Assembly (NCBI GenBank): GCA_012961165.1
Contig: DTZW01000055.1
Location: forward strand, 1 to 41,914
Direction of reading: 5' to 3'
Source of the DNA: Gammaproteobacteria bacterium
GTDB lineage: Bacteria; Pseudomonadota; Gammaproteobacteria; Pseudomonadales; Azotimanducaceae
Length of the DNA: 41,914 nucleotides
This document shows, piece after piece, positions 8,612 through 19,848 of this stretch. Below the pieces are notes generated by a model. That model saw only the letters and a list, made by a program, of their open reading frames with translations, was not told the origin of the DNA and did not search any database. Position 1 is the stretch's first letter; each line of letters opens with the position of its first letter. The translations under genes were made by a program, and so were the position numbers.

Positions 8612-8770
8612 AACGCTATGTTTAAACCATAGCCTCTATTTTAAACCAAGGCCTCTATGTTTAAACCAAGGCCTCTATGTTTAAACCAAGGCCTCTATTT
8701 TTAGACCAAGGCCCCTATTTTTAGACCAAGGCCCCGGGTTTTAGGCAACGGTCCCCGTTTTTAACGAAAT
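8612..8770. repeat. Degenerate 20-bp tandem repeat, about eight copies
   Basis: The unit GCCTCTATGTTTAAACCAAG is repeated head to tail. Copies starting at 8651 and 8671 are identical, those at 8691, 8711 and 8731 drift (TTTAGACC, then GGGTTTTAGG), the copy at 8632 is 19 bp, and poorer copies sit at 8612 and 8751. Each intact junction contains two palindromes, GTTTAAAC and AGGCCT. There are no unique spacers. The repeat fills the middle of a 395-bp stretch without a gene (8540-8934); the rest of that stretch (8771-8934) shows no open frame or clear signal beyond the ribosome-binding site of the next gene. Confidence 0.9.
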
Positions 8771-8934
8771 TCCATTCCGCCTTTTCCGTTAATAAACCAA
8801 CATGCATACCAATAATTTAGCTAGTGCTTACTGATACCTGAAGGCATGATTAAGACAAGGCCTGAAGAATCCCTCGCATCACGGGCGCGGCGCAAACAAG
8901 CCCACCACCCAATGACCCCCGGAGGCAAACGGAA

Positions 8935-10167
8935 ATGGTTCGAGCAGAAATCATGGCACGCCAGAAAGAGATCTCGAAAACACCGGCGCTGGATCGGATC
9001 GCCGCAATTAAGGAATCACTAGTAGCTGCAGGCGACGAAGCCCAGCAGCTTCGACATCTCCCGGCCTGGGCGTCGAAAGAGATGGCAGACCAAGGGCTCT
9101 ACCGTTTTGCGCTACCGACCGAACTTGGTGGCGAGAACCTTCGAGCCCGCGAACAGATCGAAATCATTGAGGCCGTTTCCGCCATTGACGGATCGGTTGG
9201 CTGGTGCACCCAAATATCTTCTGAGATCAACGCCCTGGTGATCCGTCGTATGGACCCTGCCCTGGCAAACAAAATCTTCGACGACTGGGATGCACTGGTG
9301 TGTTCTGGACACGGTCCTGCCAACGGCCCCAGCCCCGGTCGAGGCGCCCAACGGGATGGCGACGGTTGGCGTTTGAACTACCAGGGTTCATTCGCTAGTG
9401 GCTGCAATAACGCGAACTGGAACTTCCTGATGGGAGCGATGACCGTCGACGAGACCACTGGCCAACCTGCACGGGCATCCTATATGGTGCCCCTCGGCGA
9501 ATTCGAGATTATTGATACCTGGGATACGGGAGGAATGCGCGGTTCCGGCAGCCACGATGTGCGGATGACTGATTGTTATGTTCCGCCCGAGCACCTTCTT
9601 CCATTCCGATCCCTGGCACCGAGCGAGATCTGGTCAAACCCGACGTACAGAAACCCAACTCATGCTGTCTATAACAAAGCCGCGGTGGCGCTTGGTGTCT
9701 GCCGCGGGGCCATCGATACGTTTATAGAACTGGCACAAGAGAAAACACCATGGGGCTCTGTCTCGAAGCTTAGGGACCAACCCCAGATTCAATACCGGAT
9801 TGGTGAAGCCCAGGCAACACTGCTGGCCGCCCGCTCATTTGTGATGGAAACCCAGGATCGCCTGGAGGAGCATCTTGGACCACTCCCTGAAAATGGCGGA
9901 CGACTGTCCCCGGAATGGAAATACTTCTGGCCGGCGTTGCTGGCTTGCGCACATGCTGCACAATCTACCAGGAAAGTTGTCGGTATGATCAATAATACAG
10001 CGGGCACAACGGGCAGCAGAATGGACAGTCCGCTCGAGCGTCAGCTACGGGATGCGCAACAAGCCGCTAACCATGCGCTCATCTCATATCGACACTACGA
10101 GGAATTGGGAAAAACCTTCGTCGGACACGAGCAACCGGCCGGTTACATGGAACTCTCCCGGGCATGA
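8935..10167 (+). CDS. Group D flavin-dependent monooxygenase / acyl-CoA dehydrogenase-fold hydroxylase
   Basis: The 410-aa protein has the acyl-CoA dehydrogenase fold: an N-terminal helical domain (LPTELGGENL, SAIDGSVGWC), a central beta domain (WRLNYQGSFASGCNNANW), and IIDTWDTGGMRGSGSHDV near residues 196-213. That last motif is typical of two-component hydroxylases such as HsaA and the HpaB-like C2 enzymes, not of true dehydrogenases. The usual C-terminal catalytic Glu region is absent. Such enzymes hydroxylate phenols using reduced flavin supplied by a partner reductase, which I do not see in this window. GGAGG lies ten bases before the ATG at 8935. The preceding 395 bp suggest it has its own promoter. 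Confidence 0.8.
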   Translation: MVRAEIMARQKEISKTPALDRIAAIKESLVAAGDEAQQLRHLPAWASKEMADQGLYRFALPTELGGENLRAREQIEIIEAVSAIDGSVGWCTQISSEINALVIRRMDPALANKIFDDWDALVCSGHGPANGPSPGRGAQRDGDGWRLNYQGSFASGCNNANWNFLMGAMTVDETTGQPARASYMVPLGEFEIIDTWDTGGMRGSGSHDVRMTDCYVPPEHLLPFRSLAPSEIWSNPTYRNPTHAVYNKAAVALGVCRGAIDTFIELAQEKTPWGSVSKLRDQPQIQYRIGEAQATLLAARSFVMETQDRLEEHLGPLPENGGRLSPEWKYFWPALLACAHAAQSTRKVVGMINNTAGTTGSRMDSPLERQLRDAQQAANHALISYRHYEELGKTFVGHEQPAGYMELSRA

Positions 10168-10188
10168 TGCACTGCCACGCATCAGGGG

Positions 10189-10204
10189 TTGACGTTAACG
10201 TAAA
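10189..10204. promoter_or_regulatory. LiuR-type operator overlapping the liu promoter
   Basis: TTGACGTTAACGTAAA is a near-perfect palindrome centred on GTTAAC and matches the form of operator known for the MerR-family regulator LiuR of gammaproteobacteria. Its left end serves as the -35 hexamer (TTGACG). TACGAT at 10213-10218 is a reasonable -10 with an 18-bp spacer, within the stretched range used by MerR-family promoters. The predicted start of transcription falls within a few bases of the liuR ATG at 10228. Confidence 0.75.
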
Positions 10205-10227
10205 CGTTAGGCTACGATTCGTTCCCT

Positions 10228-10623
10228 ATGAGCAATCAATATTCCATACGCGAATTATCACAGGAATTCGATGTCACCACTCGAACCTTACGCTTCTATG
10301 AAGAGAAAGGTCTCCTCTCGCCCACGCGATCTGGCCAGAACAGGACTTATTCAGCAGCTGACAGGGCTCGACTGATACTGATCCTGCGCGGTAAAACATT
10401 GGGGCTGTCTCTCGAGCAAAGTACAGACCTGATCGCCATGTATGACCCGGCGTCTAACAATAAAAGACAGCTCGAAACCCTCATCCAAAAAATTCAATCA
10501 CGAAGACATCAACTCGAAGTACAGAAGCACGAACTCGAACGTATGATTGTTGACCTGGAAACATGGGAAGAACGCACTAACGCCGCTATGGAAAATAAAC
10601 AGAAGTCAAAAAAGGTTAATTGA
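10228..10623 (+). CDS. liuR: MerR-family regulator of leucine/isovalerate degradation
   Basis: The 131-aa protein begins with a MerR winged helix-turn-helix (YSIRELSQEFDVTTRTLRFYEEKGLLSP, residues 5-32, and the wing QNRTYSAADRARL). A long coiled-coil dimer helix follows (about residues 75-118), and the C-terminus is short with no Cys pairs, so it is not a metal sensor. It heads the isovaleryl-CoA dehydrogenase and methylcrotonyl-CoA carboxylase genes, the standard place of LiuR. The operator lies 24 bp upstream, so it should control its own operon. There is no visible ribosome-binding site, fitting a very short or absent leader. Confidence 0.88.
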   Translation: MSNQYSIRELSQEFDVTTRTLRFYEEKGLLSPTRSGQNRTYSAADRARLILILRGKTLGLSLEQSTDLIAMYDPASNNKRQLETLIQKIQSRRHQLEVQKHELERMIVDLETWEERTNAAMENKQKSKKVN

Positions 10624-10659
10624 TATTTCCACCCACAATAATCATCGGGAAGAACTTTA

Positions 10660-11829
10660 ATGAACACATCTTATGCCATGCTGGATCACGGTCTGGGTGA
10701 AGATCTGGACATGTTGCGCGACCTGGTCTACAAATTCGCCCAGGCAGAAATCGCCCCGCGCGCCGCAGAGATAGATAAAAACAATGAGTTTCCCGCCGAT
10801 CTCTGGAGAAAGATGGGTGATCTCGGCATTCTTGGTGTCACCGTTGCAGAAGAATTTGGAGGTAGCAATATGGGTTACCTGGGCCACGTTGTCGCAATGG
10901 AAGAAATCAGCCGTGCTTCAGCTTCGGTCGGCCTGTCCTACGGCGCGCACTCCAATCTCTGCGTCAACCAGATTCACAAGAACGGCTCTGCTGAACAAAA
11001 AACAAGGTATTTACCAAAGCTGTGTTCCGGCGAACATGTCGGCGCCCTGGCCATGTCGGAGCCAGGCGCAGGGTCTGATGTCGTCAGCATGAAACTCAAA
11101 GCCGAGAAAAAAGGCGACGTCTATATTCTGAACGGAAACAAGATGTGGATCACCAACGGTCCTGACGCAGACACTTACGTCATTTACGCCAAGACCGACA
11201 GCAATGCCGGTTCGCGAGGAATGACTGCGTTCATTGTTGAGCGTGGCTTTGACGGATTCTCACGGGCACCAAAGCTCGACAAGCTTGGTATGCGAGGGTC
11301 CAATACCTGCGAGCTGGTATTTGAAGATTGCGAAGTCCCCGCAGTTAACATTCTCGGCCACGAAGGCGAGGGTGTTCGAGTGCTAATGTCGGGCCTCGAT
11401 TTCGAGCGAACGGTTCTTTCAGGCGGCCCGGTCGGCATTATGCAGGCTTGCATGGATATCGTCGTACCTTATGTTCATGACCGAAAACAGTTTGGCCAGG
11501 CGATCGGCGAATTCCAATTGATGCAGGGCAAGCTTGCAGACATGTACACCGTGCTGAACGCCAGCCGAGCCTACCTGTACGCGGTTGCGCGTGCCTGCGA
11601 TCGTGGCCTTGAAAGCCGAAAAGACGCAGCAGCTGTCATTCTTTATACCGCAGAGCAGGCCACGCAATGTGCACTGCAGGCCATCCAGGCGCTGGGCGGT
11701 AACGGCTACATCAATGACTACGATACAGGTCGCCTGCTTCGCGATGCCAAACTTTATGAGATTGGCGCAGGCACTTCGGAGATCCGGCGTATGTTGATTG
11801 GTCGCGAACTTTTCTCAGAGGCGGGCTAA
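10660..11829 (+). CDS. liuA: Isovaleryl-CoA dehydrogenase
   Basis: This 389-aa acyl-CoA dehydrogenase converts isovaleryl-CoA to 3-methylcrotonyl-CoA, passing electrons to ETF. It shows [10 protein letters not shown] (near 132), [18 protein letters not shown], and [12 protein letters not shown] with Glu249. That Glu position on helix G is where isovaleryl-CoA dehydrogenases carry their catalytic base, unlike the C-terminal Glu of short- and medium-chain enzymes. IQALGGNGY and [20 protein letters not shown] close the FAD site. The carboxyltransferase gene begins 3 bp after its stop codon, so translation is probably coupled. Confidence 0.95.
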   Translation: MNTSYAMLDHGLGEDLDMLRDLVYKFAQAEIAPRAAEIDKNNEFPADLWRKMGDLGILGVTVAEEFGGSNMGYLGHVVAMEEISRASASVGLSYGAHSNLCVNQIHKNGSAEQKTRYLPKLCSGEHVGALAMSEPGAGSDVVSMKLKAEKKGDVYILNGNKMWITNGPDADTYVIYAKTDSNAGSRGMTAFIVERGFDGFSRAPKLDKLGMRGSNTCELVFEDCEVPAVNILGHEGEGVRVLMSGLDFERTVLSGGPVGIMQACMDIVVPYVHDRKQFGQAIGEFQLMQGKLADMYTVLNASRAYLYAVARACDRGLESRKDAAAVILYTAEQATQCALQAIQALGGNGYINDYDTGRLLRDAKLYEIGAGTSEIRRMLIGRELFSEAG

Positions 11830-11832
11830 GCC

Positions 11833-13443
11833 ATGAGCGCCATCAAGACAAAAATCAATTCTCGCTCGCAAGATTTTATTGAAAATACAGAACATATGCA
11901 GAGTCTGGTAAGCGACCTGCAAGCCCAGGTGGAACGAATCAAACAAGGTGGCGGTGAACGCTACCAGCAACGGCACATCGCCCGGGGGAAACTGTTACCC
12001 CGCGATCGGATTGACGCACTGATAGACCCTGGCTCACCCTTTCTGGAATTCTCACAACTCGCTGCGCACAACATGTACGGTAAAGATGATGTGCCAGCCG
12101 CCGGCATTATCACTGGCATCGGTCGAGTGAGCGGCCAGGAGTGCGTCATTGTTGTTAATGACGCAACGGTTAAAGGTGGCACCTATTATCCCGCCACCGT
12201 GAAAAAGCATCTTCGCGCACAGGACATCGCGCAGGAAAATAACTTGCCCTGCATCTACCTGGTTGATTCCGGCGGCGCCAACCTGCCGAACCAGGATGAA
12301 GTCTTTCCCGACAGACACCACTTTGGCCGGATCTTTTTCAACCAGGCCAACATGTCAGCACTGAACATCCCACAGATAGCGGTGGTGATGGGCTCCTGTA
12401 CTGCCGGTGGTGCCTATGTGCCAGCCATGGCAGACGAATCCATCATCGTAAAAAACCAGGGGACGATATTTCTTGCTGGCCCTCCCCTCGTCAAGATGGC
12501 AACGGGCGAGCAAGTAACTGCCGAGGAACTCGGCGGCGCAGATATCCATTCGAAAGAATCCGGGGTCACCGATCACTACGCCAGAAACGATCATCATGCA
12601 CTTCAACTCGCCAGAAATGCTGTAGGCCGCCTGAATAGGGTAAAGCCCGTTTCGCTGGATGTGAAAGAGAGTGTCGAACCCTTATACCCGGCCAGCGACC
12701 TCAACGGTATCGTGCCAAAAAACGTACGCCAGCCTTACGATGTTCGCGAGATCATCGCCCGCGTCTTCGACGGCTCTGCGTTCGACGAATTCAAAGCACT
12801 TTATGGCACAACTTTAGTCTGCGGCTTCGCCAGGCTGTACGGCTACCCTGTCGGCATCGTCGGTAACAACGGGGTGTTATTCAGTGAGTCCGCACAAAAA
12901 GGCGCACACTTTATTGAGTTGTGCGCGCAACGAAAAATCCCGCTCATTTTCCTGCAAAATATTACCGGCTTCATGGTCGGTCAGCAGTATGAAGCCGGCG
13001 GCATCGCCAAACACGGCGCCAAGATGGTGACGGCCGTGGCTAGTGCCAAGGTACCCAAACTCACCCTCATCATCGGCAACTCCTACGGTGCCGGTAACTA
13101 CGGGATGTGTGGTCGGGCCTATGACCCCAATTTCCTGTTCATGTGGCCCAATGCCCGGATTTCAGTCATGGGTGGTGAACAGGCCGCTGGCGTCCTCGCC
13201 CAGGTAAGACGAACACAGATTGAAAACGCCGGTGACGAATGGGCCATCGAGGAAGAACAGGCTTTCAAACAACCGATCATCGATAACTTTGATACTGAAG
13301 GGCATCCCTACTACGCCAGCGCACGACTTTGGGATGACGGCGTGATAGATCCAACGGACACAAGGCGCATACTGGGCCTCGCCCTCTCCGCCTCACTTAA
13401 CAAGCCAATCGCCGAAACCCGTTTCGGCGTCTTCAGGATGTAG
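11833..13443 (+). CDS. liuB: Methylcrotonyl-CoA carboxylase, carboxyltransferase (beta) subunit
   Basis: The 536-aa protein has two crotonase-like carboxyltransferase domains. The segment [22 protein letters not shown] (from about residue 156) is characteristic of methylcrotonyl-CoA carboxylase. [14 protein letters not shown] and [14 protein letters not shown] in the N-domain, and [21 protein letters not shown] and [15 protein letters not shown] in the C-domain, form the oxyanion and CoA sites. It transfers CO2 from carboxybiotin on LiuD to 3-methylcrotonyl-CoA, giving 3-methylglutaconyl-CoA. The length is normal for the family. Confidence 0.96.
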   Translation: MSAIKTKINSRSQDFIENTEHMQSLVSDLQAQVERIKQGGGERYQQRHIARGKLLPRDRIDALIDPGSPFLEFSQLAAHNMYGKDDVPAAGIITGIGRVSGQECVIVVNDATVKGGTYYPATVKKHLRAQDIAQENNLPCIYLVDSGGANLPNQDEVFPDRHHFGRIFFNQANMSALNIPQIAVVMGSCTAGGAYVPAMADESIIVKNQGTIFLAGPPLVKMATGEQVTAEELGGADIHSKESGVTDHYARNDHHALQLARNAVGRLNRVKPVSLDVKESVEPLYPASDLNGIVPKNVRQPYDVREIIARVFDGSAFDEFKALYGTTLVCGFARLYGYPVGIVGNNGVLFSESAQKGAHFIELCAQRKIPLIFLQNITGFMVGQQYEAGGIAKHGAKMVTAVASAKVPKLTLIIGNSYGAGNYGMCGRAYDPNFLFMWPNARISVMGGEQAAGVLAQVRRTQIENAGDEWAIEEEQAFKQPIIDNFDTEGHPYYASARLWDDGVIDPTDTRRILGLALSASLNKPIAETRFGVFRM

Positions 13444-13480
13444 CCAGAACATGTCTATTTTTCGTACAGGAAGCCACTAA

Positions 13481-15487
13481 ATGTTTGGCAAAATTCTTAT
13501 CGCAAACCGCGGCGAGATCGCCTGCCGGGTGATTCGAACCGCTAGAAAACTTGGCATACAAACGGTGGCTGTCTATTCAGACGCAGATTCAAACGCCCTG
13601 CACGTACAGATGGCCGATGAGGCGGTGCATATTGGCGGCTCTGCGCCAGCAGACTCCTATCTGTTAATGGAAAAGATTATTGAAGCTGCAAAACAAACAC
13701 GCAGCGAAGCGATTCACCCCGGCTACGGTTTCCTGTCGGAAAACGCCCTATTCTGTCACCTCTGTGAAACCAACAATGTTGTTTTCATCGGCCCACCGGA
13801 AGCGGCCATTAAGACCATGGGATCCAAATCTGCCGCAAAAATAATGATGGAAAAGGCAGAAGTACCTTTACTGCCCGGATATCACGGCGCAGACCAGAAC
13901 CCTACCCTGCTCAAAAACGCAGCCGAAGAGATTGGCTACCCGGTGTTATTGAAAGCGGTATCAGGTGGCGGTGGAAAAGGCATGCGGCAAGTTCATCGCC
14001 CCGGCGAGTTTGATGAAGCGCTTGCCGCAGCAAAGCGAGAAGCACTATCAGGCTTCGGCGACGGTGACATGCTGGTAGAAAAGTATCTCGAACAACCCCG
14101 ACATGTTGAGGTTCAGGTCTTCTGCGACTCCCTGGGCAATGCCGTCTACCTGTTCGAGCGGGATTGCTCTGTACAACGCCGACATCAAAAGATTATTGAA
14201 GAAGCGCCGGCACCAAAGCTGCCTGACGGCGTTCGTGAACAAATGGGTGAAGCCGCGCTGCGTGCAGCCAAGTCTGTCAATTACGTCGGTGCAGGCACGG
14301 TCGAATTTCTGCTGGATTCAACCGGGCACTTTTATTTTATGGAGATGAACACCCGACTCCAGGTCGAGCATCCTGTCACCGAAATGATTACCGGTCAGGA
14401 TCTGGTCGAATGGCAGCTAAAAGTGGCCAACGGCGAACCACTGCCGCTTGCACAATCTGAACTGACCATCACCGGTCACGCCTTCGAAGCAAGAATCTAT
14501 GCGGAAGACCCTGACAACGAGTTTTTACCGGCCGCAGGAAAACTGACATGGCTGCAACAACCTGTTGAATCAGCCCACGTACGGATCGATACAGGTGTTA
14601 TTCAGGATGACGAGGTTGGTGTCTTTTATGATCCGATGATCGCAAAGCTGGTTGTCTGGGATGAAAACCGCGGGCTTGCCCTGCGGCGCCTCGCGCAGGC
14701 ACTGGCGACCTATCGCATCATTGGCGTAACCACCAACATCGACTTTCTGCATCGCCTGGTCACTCATAAAGCATTTATCGCAGAAGAACTGAGCACTGAT
14801 TTTATTACAAAAAATGAAACCGCCCTCTTTGAAACCAGACAATTGCCCATCGAATCCCTGGCACCACTTGCGTGCCTTTACCTGACATTGCGACGCCAGT
14901 CACAACCTATACCAGCTTCTGACCGAACATCCCCCTGGCATGCCTGCGACAACTGGCGAACGAATGCTGCTGCCATCCATCTTGAGACAATTGTTGTTGG
15001 CAAAACAGAGTATATTATCCGCACAGCGAAAAGCGGGCCGGACACTTTTGACATGAGTTTCCAGAACACTTCCTGCACTGTCAGCGGTAGTCTCGAGGGG
15101 AATAACTTGATTGCCACCATTAACGGCCATCGACAGACTGCAGTCGTTGTAGAAGGGGTTACTACGATTTCTCTTTTTACCAGTAATGGCACCTTCGAGT
15201 TCACAGCCAAGGTTACCGATCTGGGAGAAGAGGTAGACCACGATGATGGCTCAGGTTTTAAAGCACCGATGAATGGCACGGTCGTCGATATTCTTGTAAT
15301 GAAGGGTGAGACAGTCAGCGCAGGGGACACGCTGGTGATCATGGAAGCCATGAAAATGGAACACGCCATCAAAGCGCCAGTTGATGGGTTAATCAGCGCA
15401 ATTTTCTACAGTAAAGGCGATCTCGTTGACGGCGGCGCAGATCTTCTTGCTTTTGAACCGCTTCCATTGGCAAACGACCAAAACTGA
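13481..15487 (+). CDS. liuD: Methylcrotonyl-CoA carboxylase, biotin carboxylase/biotin carrier (alpha) subunit
   Basis: The 668-aa protein starts with the biotin carboxylase domain (KILIANRGEIACRVIRTARK; ATP-grasp loop KAVSGGGGKGMR; RDCSVQRRHQKIIEEAP; MEMNTRLQVEHPVTE), continues through a BT-type linker domain (about 460-590), and ends with a biotinyl domain holding EAMKMEH, biotin on Lys625. It carboxylates its own biotin with ATP and bicarbonate. It starts 37 bp after liuB. It is a useful contrast to the much diverged carboxylase alpha subunit at 26636-29479. Confidence 0.96.
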   Translation: MFGKILIANRGEIACRVIRTARKLGIQTVAVYSDADSNALHVQMADEAVHIGGSAPADSYLLMEKIIEAAKQTRSEAIHPGYGFLSENALFCHLCETNNVVFIGPPEAAIKTMGSKSAAKIMMEKAEVPLLPGYHGADQNPTLLKNAAEEIGYPVLLKAVSGGGGKGMRQVHRPGEFDEALAAAKREALSGFGDGDMLVEKYLEQPRHVEVQVFCDSLGNAVYLFERDCSVQRRHQKIIEEAPAPKLPDGVREQMGEAALRAAKSVNYVGAGTVEFLLDSTGHFYFMEMNTRLQVEHPVTEMITGQDLVEWQLKVANGEPLPLAQSELTITGHAFEARIYAEDPDNEFLPAAGKLTWLQQPVESAHVRIDTGVIQDDEVGVFYDPMIAKLVVWDENRGLALRRLAQALATYRIIGVTTNIDFLHRLVTHKAFIAEELSTDFITKNETALFETRQLPIESLAPLACLYLTLRRQSQPIPASDRTSPWHACDNWRTNAAAIHLETIVVGKTEYIIRTAKSGPDTFDMSFQNTSCTVSGSLEGNNLIATINGHRQTAVVVEGVTTISLFTSNGTFEFTAKVTDLGEEVDHDDGSGFKAPMNGTVVDILVMKGETVSAGDTLVIMEAMKMEHAIKAPVDGLISAIFYSKGDLVDGGADLLAFEPLPLANDQN

Positions 15488-15554
15488 TGAATGCCATTCC
15501 ATTGCTTCGAGATCTGGCCGAACCAGGCCATCTAATGGTGCGGAGCCCGGCGCC

Positions 15555-17501
<1,947 letters not shown>

Positions 17502-17576
17502 CCAAACACTAGGAAGGTTGATTGAGTCAACTATTCATACATTTGATCAATCGACAATCTGTACGAGGATAATGAA

Positions 17577-18635
17577 TTGACGATTCGCTACGGAATTATC
17601 GGCACCGGCATGATGGGCTGTGAACACATCCGCAACCTTGCCGCCATGGAAGGGGTAGACATTACCGCAATTGCGGACCCCAATGAAAAACCACGGGACT
17701 GGGGTCGTAGCGCCTGCGGCGATCGCTTTGCACCCGAGGTGTATGAAGATTATCGGGGTTTACTTGCCCGTGACGATGTTGATGCGGTCGTCGTTGCATC
17801 ACCAAACTACTCCCATATCGATGTGATGCGTGACATCTTTCAAACAGATAAGCATGTCATGCTCGAGAAGCCGATGTGTACGACTATCACTGACTCTAAG
17901 GAACTGGTGAAATCAGCAGATCAACATCCGGGTATCGTCTGGATTGGTCTTGAATATCGATACATGCCACCCATTACCGCGACCCTGCAGCATCTCGATA
18001 CCATTGGTAACATTCGTATGTGCGCAATTCGTGAGCACCGCTTTCCATTCCTGGAGAAGGTCGGCGATTGGAATCGTTTTAATCGCAATACAGGCGGCAC
18101 GCTGGTTGAAAAATGCTGCCACTTTTTTGACCTAATGACCCAGGTTATACCCAGCAAACCTATCCGGGTTATCGCTTCAGGTGGGCAGGATGTGAATCAC
18201 CTGGACGAGTTCTACAATGGCGAGACACCTGACATTATGGACAATGCCTATGTCATCGTGGAATTTGCCAACGGCGCAAGGGCATTGCTCGATCTGTGCA
18301 TGTTCGCCGAAGGCAGCCGGCATGAACAGCATATCGCCGTGACCGGTGACATCGGTAAAATCGAAACGACGGTACCCGGCAATGAACTGATCATCAGCAA
18401 CAGAGCAAGCAACGACTTTAAAACCATTCAAATCGAACCGGACTCCCGAGTAAAAGAACAAGGCCTTCATCACGGCGCCAGTTACCTTGAGCATCTCGGT
18501 TTTATTGAGGCGATCAACAACGGCGCGCCCCCTGCTGTTACTGTCAGGGACGGTCTGCTGTCTGTAGTGCTGGGCGTGGCAGCACAACAATCGATTGAAT
18601 CCGGACAGGCTGTAAACCTGCGCGACTTACTGTGA
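17577..18635 (+). CDS. Gfo/Idh/MocA-family NAD(P)-dependent oxidoreductase
   Basis: The 352-aa protein has the dinucleotide motif GTGMMG at 9-14 and the family's EKP motif at 97-99 (VMLEKPMCT), followed by the larger alpha/beta substrate domain with GLEYRYMPP, WNRFNRNTGGTLVEKCCHFFD and a His/Asp pair. Relatives oxidise sugars, inositols or related polyols. The start is a TTG, chosen because GAGG lies seven bases upstream and the nearby ATG (17572) runs into a stop after one codon. A small inverted repeat GTTGA-N5-TCAAC (17517-17531) and TTGATCAA just upstream could be operator or promoter parts. The substrate is unknown. Confidence 0.87.
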   Translation: MTIRYGIIGTGMMGCEHIRNLAAMEGVDITAIADPNEKPRDWGRSACGDRFAPEVYEDYRGLLARDDVDAVVVASPNYSHIDVMRDIFQTDKHVMLEKPMCTTITDSKELVKSADQHPGIVWIGLEYRYMPPITATLQHLDTIGNIRMCAIREHRFPFLEKVGDWNRFNRNTGGTLVEKCCHFFDLMTQVIPSKPIRVIASGGQDVNHLDEFYNGETPDIMDNAYVIVEFANGARALLDLCMFAEGSRHEQHIAVTGDIGKIETTVPGNELIISNRASNDFKTIQIEPDSRVKEQGLHHGASYLEHLGFIEAINNGAPPAVTVRDGLLSVVLGVAAQQSIESGQAVNLRDLL

Positions 18636-18698
18636 AAGAACCAACCTGAACGAACAAGGACAGCGAAGACATCTCAAACGATAAAAGACATACCTCAC

Positions 18699-19634
18699 AT
18701 GGGATTCGGCCTGTGGAAAATAGCACCTGATCATTGCGCAGAGGTTGTCTACGAAGCGGTCAAATCCGGATACAGGCACTTTGATTCTGCTTGTGACTAC
18801 GGCAACGAAAAGCAGGTAGGTGAAGGACTTCAAAGAGCAATGACAGAAGGCTTATGTTCTCGTCAGGACCTTTGGGTAACATCAAAACTTTGGAACACCT
18901 ACCATCACCCAGATGATGTTCTCCCTGCGATGAACAGAAGCTTGTCAGACCTGCAACTGAATTATCTTGGCCTGTACCTGATACATTTTCCTATCGCCCT
19001 GGCCTATGTCCCGTTCGAGACGTGCTATCCTCCAGAGTGGACTCATGATCCAGCTGCAGAAATCCCGGTGATGCATCCCGTTAATGTGTCGTTGCAAGAA
19101 ACATGGCACGCTATGGAACAATTGAAAGCTTTTGGTCGCGTCAAACACATCGGCGTCTGCAACTACAGTTCCGGACTGCTCCACGATCTGATGAACTACG
19201 CGATCCAGCCACCGGAAATGTTGTAAATAGAATCGCACCCCTATCTGACCCAGGAACGACTGATCAAACTCGCCCAGCAGTATGGGATGGAAGTGACTGC
19301 TTTTTCACCTCTCGGAGCAATGTCTTACTTCGAACTGGATATGGCTGACCAGCATGAATCTGTCCTGGAGCATTCGGCAATCAAAGCAGCGGCTTCCCGC
19401 ACGCACGAAACGGCGGCACAGGTAGTCCTGCGTTGGGGACTGCAACGTGGTACATCACTGGTTGTAAAAAGCTTTAAGACAGAACGCATGCGGGAAAACC
19501 TGTCACTTGATGATTTCGAACTGACCGCCGCAGACATGGATGCCATCTCAGGACTCAACATCAATCGGCGCTTTGATGATCCTGGCGACTTCTGCGAGGT
19601 AGCATTCGGCACCTTTCACCCTATCTACGATTGA
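18699..19634 (+). pseudogene. Aldo/keto reductase broken by an in-frame TAA
   Basis: Homology runs in one frame from IPHMGFGLWKIAPD through SACDYGNEKQVGEGL, VTSKLWNTYHHPDDV, LDLYLIHFP-like LGLYLIHFPIAL, RVKHIGVCNYSS, then PPEML-stop-IESHPYLTQERLIKLAQ, VTAFSPLG and QVVLRWGLQRGTSLVVKSF to a TGA at 19632. The stop is TAA at 19224-19226, exactly where the family has Gln in the conserved NQ-E-HPYL-Q segment, so one C-to-T change (CAA to TAA) explains it. No ATG, GTG or TTG lies upstream of the conserved N-terminal strand in this frame, so the start codon may be lost as well. No frameshift is seen. A sequencing error at 19224 is the main alternative. Confidence 0.85.
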
Positions 19635-19673
19635 TAGTGGGCCTATGCCGACGCTCCGTTATACCAATGCTTA

Positions 19674-19733
19674 GCTACCGGCCAGCGTACTGGTAACCGT
19701 TGCTGGTAGCATTATCTTTGTATTTTTATTCTT
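19674..19733 (+). terminator. Probable intrinsic terminator after the aldo/keto reductase remnant
   Basis: GCTACC at 19674-19679 pairs with GGTAGC at 19705-19710, and the inner GGCCAGCG/CGTTGCTG arms extend the stem with mismatches. A T-rich tail (ATTATCTTTGTATTTTTATTCTT) follows at once, which is what an intrinsic terminator needs. Confidence 0.55.
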
Positions 19734-19848
19734 ATTCTGGTGTTTCAGGACAGACTCCGGGAAGCCAGAACTCACGCTGCGATTTTGGCAGCAACGCACT
19801 ACCATTTGTTGGTATGATACCGGAAAGTTATTCCAGCGGAGAAATCCC

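Noticed and set aside
8612-8770. Possible CRISPR array
   Set aside because: The 20-bp units abut directly with no unique spacers, and no cas genes are present.
14878-15372. 164-codon open frame on minus strand
   Set aside because: It lies antisense to the liuD linker and biotinyl region; the Ser/Thr/Val-rich translation is a codon-complement artefact.
15426-15554. Longer N-terminus for acetoacetyl-CoA synthetase overlapping liuD
   Set aside because: The family N-terminus begins at the ATG at 15555, which has a ribosome-binding site; the upstream 43 codons read liuD sequence in another frame.
19224-19226. Recoded stop (programmed readthrough) in the aldo/keto reductase
   Set aside because: TAA is not a selenocysteine or pyrrolysine codon, no recoding structure is evident, and the gene also lacks a start codon upstream of its conserved N-terminus.
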